DNA from: Mixophyes australis
Lineage: Eukaryota > Chordata > Amphibia > Anura > Limnodynastidae
DNA: 64,000 nucleotides
Direction: 5' to 3'
NCBI GenBank assembly: GCA_036250195.1
Contig: JAVHZZ010000071.1
Span: 319,501-383,500 of the forward strand
The notes under the pieces were generated by a model. It ran no database searches, had not been told where the DNA came from, and worked only from the letters and a program-made list of their open reading frames with translations. Position numbers and translations under genes: made by a program. Shown piece by piece: positions 61,171 through 64,000 of this stretch (positions are counted from its first letter, which is position 1; each line of letters starts with the position of its first letter).

Positions 61171-61470
61171 CAGTTTGGTTTCTGTCTCTCAAGGCCCCCC
61201 TCCACTTGTATAAAATACCAAAAAATTCAGCCATTATAGACTGTACAATATTAATTGACATGGAGAAAGCCAGTTTGGTTTCTGTCTCTCTAGGCCCCCC
61301 TCCACTTGTATAAAATACTAAAAAATTCAGCCATTATAGACTGTACAATATTAATTGACATGGAGAAAGACAGTTTGGTTTCTGTCTCTCTAGGCCCCCC
61401 TCCACTTGTATAAAATACCAAAAAATTCAGCCATTATAGACTGTACAATATTATGAAAAATGGACAAAGC
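61171..61470. repeat. 100-bp unit in three tandem copies in hAT trailer
   Basis: CAGTTTGGTTTCTGTCTCTC starts at 61,171, 61,271 and 61,371, with a partial fourth at 61,471. Units are nearly identical. Copy 1 has one unit, so the amplification occurred in this lineage. Confidence 0.92.
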
Positions 61471-61649
61471 CAGTTTAGGGTCACTCTGTCTATGACACCC
61501 TACCCTTAAGGATAAATTGCCCTAACAGCAGCCTTTCAAGATGGTATGTGATATGGAAATGCCACAAGTCCCTTTCCTCTTTGGGGGTAGATTGCACCCT
61601 ACACTTACATAGAAAGTTTTAAAAAGATGTTATCGGCATCATCTTCAGC

Positions 61650-64000
61650 TTAATCCTCACCCTCATCAGTGTGTACGTCATCATCACAGACTATCAATTC
61701 ATCGCCGCTTGAATCCGCCATTAGAGAACAGTCAGTGCTTGGATGTCTTGGATGGTGAAGGCCTTTCTCGTGGAAGATGTAGTTCATTTTTATAAACATC
61801 ATTTTCTCCACATTTTTGGGAAGTAACCTTCTACGGCGATCACTGACTAAGTTCCCTGCTGTGCTGAACACTCGTTCGGAGTACACACTGGAGGGTGGGC
61901 AGCTTAGGTATTGCAAAGCAAGTTTGTACATGGGTTTCCAAATGGCCTGCTTTTCTTCCCAGTAAGGAAAGGGACTGTCTGACATTTCCATATCAACTAC
62001 CTCTTGAAAGTAATCCTCCACCATCCTTTGCATGTTTATACTCGTATTGGATGGAGTTATGGGCAAAGTGACACATTTTTTTGAAAAATCCTTCAAACCA
62101 GCCCAGATGTTAAATTGTTCTGGTCTGCCCCCTGTGTCTTCCCTGCTTCTTTTTTGGAAATTTAATTTTTTACCAGCAACAGCTTGAGAAAGTGAAGGAG
62201 GACACGTTGTCAAGCCGAGGCCCAGTTCAGCGGCCAACTTGCTGAGCAATAGCTCCTTGCAAAAGTTCACATCTCGCTCATTTACAAGTAAAGACTCAAT
62301 GTAGGTTTTAAACCTTGGATCAAGCACAGTGGCCAAAACGTACTGATCCGAGTTCAAGATCTTAATAACTCGAGGATCATTGTGAAGCGAATTAAGTACG
62401 TGATCGACAAGGCCAACATACTTTGCTGAATTGCTTGCTTTCAGCTCCTCCTTCATTTTCTCAAGTTGCTTTTCCAATAGTCTAATTAAAGGAATTACTT
62501 GGCTCAAACTAGCAGAGTCTGCACTGACCTCACATGTCACAACTTCAAATGGTTTCAGCACCTTGCACAGCACTGAAAGGATTCCCCACTGTGCAAGAGT
62601 GAAATACATCCCCCCTCCTTTCCCAATGTCATGACTTGTGCAATATGCTTGGATGGCTTTGCGCTGTTCCTCCATCCTCTGAAGCATGTACAGGGTGGAA
62701 TTCCACCGAGTTACCACCTCTTGCTTAAGTTGGTGGCAGGGCAAGTTAAACTGCTCTTGGAGCTGCTGTAATCTCCTACATGCTGTGGCTGAATGCCTGA
62801 AATGGGCTGAAATTTTACGGGCCACCGAAAGCATCTCCTGCACCTCACGGTTATTTCGTAGAAAGCTCTGCACCACCAAGTTGATGGTGTGAGCAAAACA
62901 GGGAATATGTTGGAAATCACCCAGCTGTAATGCTCGCACTATATTGTTGGCGTTATCTGAAATGACATACCCTGGGGAGAGTCCGAGTGGTATAAGCCAT
63001 GCATCAATCACATCTCTCAGTTTGCGTAACAAATTGTCAGCCGTATGCCTGTTAGTGAAGCCAGTGATACAAAGAGTGGCCTGCCTGTGACAAATGTTAC
63101 GTAGTGGTGTACATGCTGCTGCTGTTCCTGCTGGTGAAGGTGAATGACCAACCCAGTGGGCTGTCACAGTCATATAGTCTTTGGTTTGGCCACTTCCACT
63201 TCTCCACATATCTGTGGTTAAGTGAACAGTGGGCAGAATGGCATTTTTCAGCGCAATCTCTACATTTTTACACACTTTTTGGTATAGTTGTGGAATAGCT
63301 TTACGGGAGAAATGGTGTCGCGATGGAATTCTGTAACGCGGACACAAAACCTCAATTAACTGTGAAAAACCAGCTGCGTTTATTGTGGAGATTGGACGCA
63401 GATCTAACACTAACATTGCAGCCATGGCGTCTGTGATTCGCTTGGCGACTGGGTGACTGCTGTCATATTTGCTTCCCCTCGCAAATGATTGTTTCACAGT
63501 TAATTGCTGAAATGTAGGACTGCTCATTTTATTAACTTGCCTCTGGGATGACGATTCACCCCCAGCAGCAGCAACAGCAGCAGCAGGACTAACGCTTTCT
63601 TCAGAGCAATCAATAATAGTGCCGGAGTCATCCAGCCTTAAGTGGGATGCCGGGCTAACTCCGAGCGCTACTGTGGATATTGATGAGGATGGTGTGGTGG
63701 GTGTATTTTGTAGCCGTCGGTATGTCGGTGAGCGGAGGGTCTTAGCTGATGAGGGAGTGCTTGTATTCTTTGGGGAAGAACTTTCAGCTTTTCCCAACAC
63801 TTTGCCATGAACTCTCGTTAAATGGCGTAACATAGACGAGGTTCCAAGATGGTTAAGGTCCCTCCCTCGACTGACTGTGGCTTGACATACACTACAAATG
63901 GCTATACAATTGTTGTCTGGATTTGGGTAGAAATAATTCCACACATAAGAAGTGGATTTTTTTGTTTTATGCCCAGGCATGACAATGGCCTTTTTCTTGT
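61650..64000 (-). CDS. hAT transposase with BED zinc finger, open reading frame (5' end outside window)
   Basis: An uninterrupted frame of 782 codons runs off the right edge; numbering below is from the ATG at 63,980, which is internal. BED finger: C29, C32, H53, H58. A Ser/Thr/Ala-rich linker (about 60-165) leads into the RNase H-like core with D257 (LTTDMW), D342 (VISDNANNIV), a CFAHTINL motif at 361-368 and R425-W426. E702 lies in SSVYSERVFSTAG of the hAT dimerisation domain (about 645-735). All three presumed catalytic acids of the family are present. The protein would bind the element's termini and cut and paste it in the nucleus. A TAA at 61,650-61,652 ends it 15 residues before the copy 1 terminus, in an acidic tail outside the known domains. 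It could alternatively be a recently dead copy with lesions beyond the window. Confidence 0.93.
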   Translation of the reverse strand, partial: KKKAIVMPGHKTKKSTSYVWNYFYPNPDNNCIAICSVCQATVSRGRDLNHLGTSSMLRHLTRVHGKVLGKAESSSPKNTSTPSSAKTLRSPTYRRLQNTPTTPSSSISTVALGVSPASHLRLDDSGTIIDCSEESVSPAAAVAAAGGESSSQRQVNKMSSPTFQQLTVKQSFARGSKYDSSHPVAKRITDAMAAMLVLDLRPISTINAAGFSQLIEVLCPRYRIPSRHHFSRKAIPQLYQKVCKNVEIALKNAILPTVHLTTDMWRSGSGQTKDYMTVTAHWVGHSPSPAGTAAACTPLRNICHRQATLCITGFTNRHTADNLLRKLRDVIDAWLIPLGLSPGYVISDNANNIVRALQLGDFQHIPCFAHTINLVVQSFLRNNREVQEMLSVARKISAHFRHSATACRRLQQLQEQFNLPCHQLKQEVVTRWNSTLYMLQRMEEQRKAIQAYCTSHDIGKGGGMYFTLAQWGILSVLCKVLKPFEVVTCEVSADSASLSQVIPLIRLLEKQLEKMKEELKASNSAKYVGLVDHVLNSLHNDPRVIKILNSDQYVLATVLDPRFKTYIESLLVNERDVNFCKELLLSKLAAELGLGLTTCPPSLSQAVAGKKLNFQKRSREDTGGRPEQFNIWAGLKDFSKKCVTLPITPSNTSINMQRMVEDYFQEVVDMEMSDSPFPYWEEKQAIWKPMYKLALQYLSCPPSSVYSERVFSTAGNLVSDRRRRLLPKNVEKMMFIKMNYIFHEKGLHHPRHPSTDCSLMADSSGDELIVCDDDVHTDEGED

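Larger units (their letters stand above)
60779..64000 (-). mobile_element. hAT transposon, copy 2, 3' part (runs off window)
   Basis: The 3' end TAGAGATGG starts at 60,779, inserted into the SINE unit after CCCTGTGTTTAATA. The last 8 bases of that flank (GTTTAATA, 60,771-60,778) are the expected left target duplication. The TTTTGG-rich trailer, the 100-bp unit (here three copies) and the transposase follow in the same order as copy 1. The 5' end lies beyond base 64,000. Confidence 0.92.

Overview
The window is non-coding, repeat-dominated nuclear DNA of a vertebrate, most likely an anuran amphibian. The evidence is the mix of L2/CR1-type LINE remnants with ATA-rich tails, several hAT DNA transposon families with BED-finger transposases, fold-back MITEs, tRNA-headed SINE pieces and a decayed C2H2 zinc-finger gene. 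The species call is inference. I see no intact host gene, no CRISPR array and nothing bacterial.

Bases 1-37,923 are one uninterrupted satellite array of about 735 monomers of 51-52 bp. Roughly eight monomer classes follow one another in ordered higher-order modules (a 13-monomer module of about 0.67 kb recurs). Multi-kilobase blocks are themselves duplicated. The array runs off the left edge. At its right edge it decays into an AT-rich spacer, a short 37-46 bp tandem repeat, and a CpG-rich segment (38,330-38,534) that resembles the 5' terminal domain of a hAT transposon.

Bases 38,535-47,060 are AT-rich and gene-poor. They hold an L2-like LINE 3' end (41.2-41.7 kb), a fold-back MITE (42.36-42.53 kb), a C2H2 zinc-finger pseudogene (43.6-44.1 kb, minus strand) and a second MITE-like element (44.6-45.2 kb).

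Bases 47,060-49,325 hold a decayed plus-strand hAT element. Its leader contains a sequence matching the satellite monomer (34 of 41 positions, ungapped). Its ORF keeps the N-terminal BED finger and has lost the catalytic domain. Next come a small hAT-like element with a perfect 8-bp target duplication (49,886-50,499) and a 2.1-kb non-autonomous hAT element (50,614-52,758) carrying a 32-bp minisatellite. The latter is inserted into the 3' tail of a minus-strand L2-like LINE (to 54,396). Two copies of one autonomous hAT family follow, both on the minus strand: a complete 4.1-kb copy with a broken transposase (54,397-58,481) and a copy cut by the window end whose transposase reading frame is open for 782 codons (60,779-64,000). 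Between them is a nest of SINE pieces and inverted repeats.

The theme is tandem amplification inside hAT transposons: four hAT lineages here carry tandem repeats in leader, trailer or interior. I infer that the 38-kb satellite is a runaway expansion of a repeat in a hAT 5' leader. Position, orientation and sequence similarity agree, but the left flank that would prove it lies outside the window.
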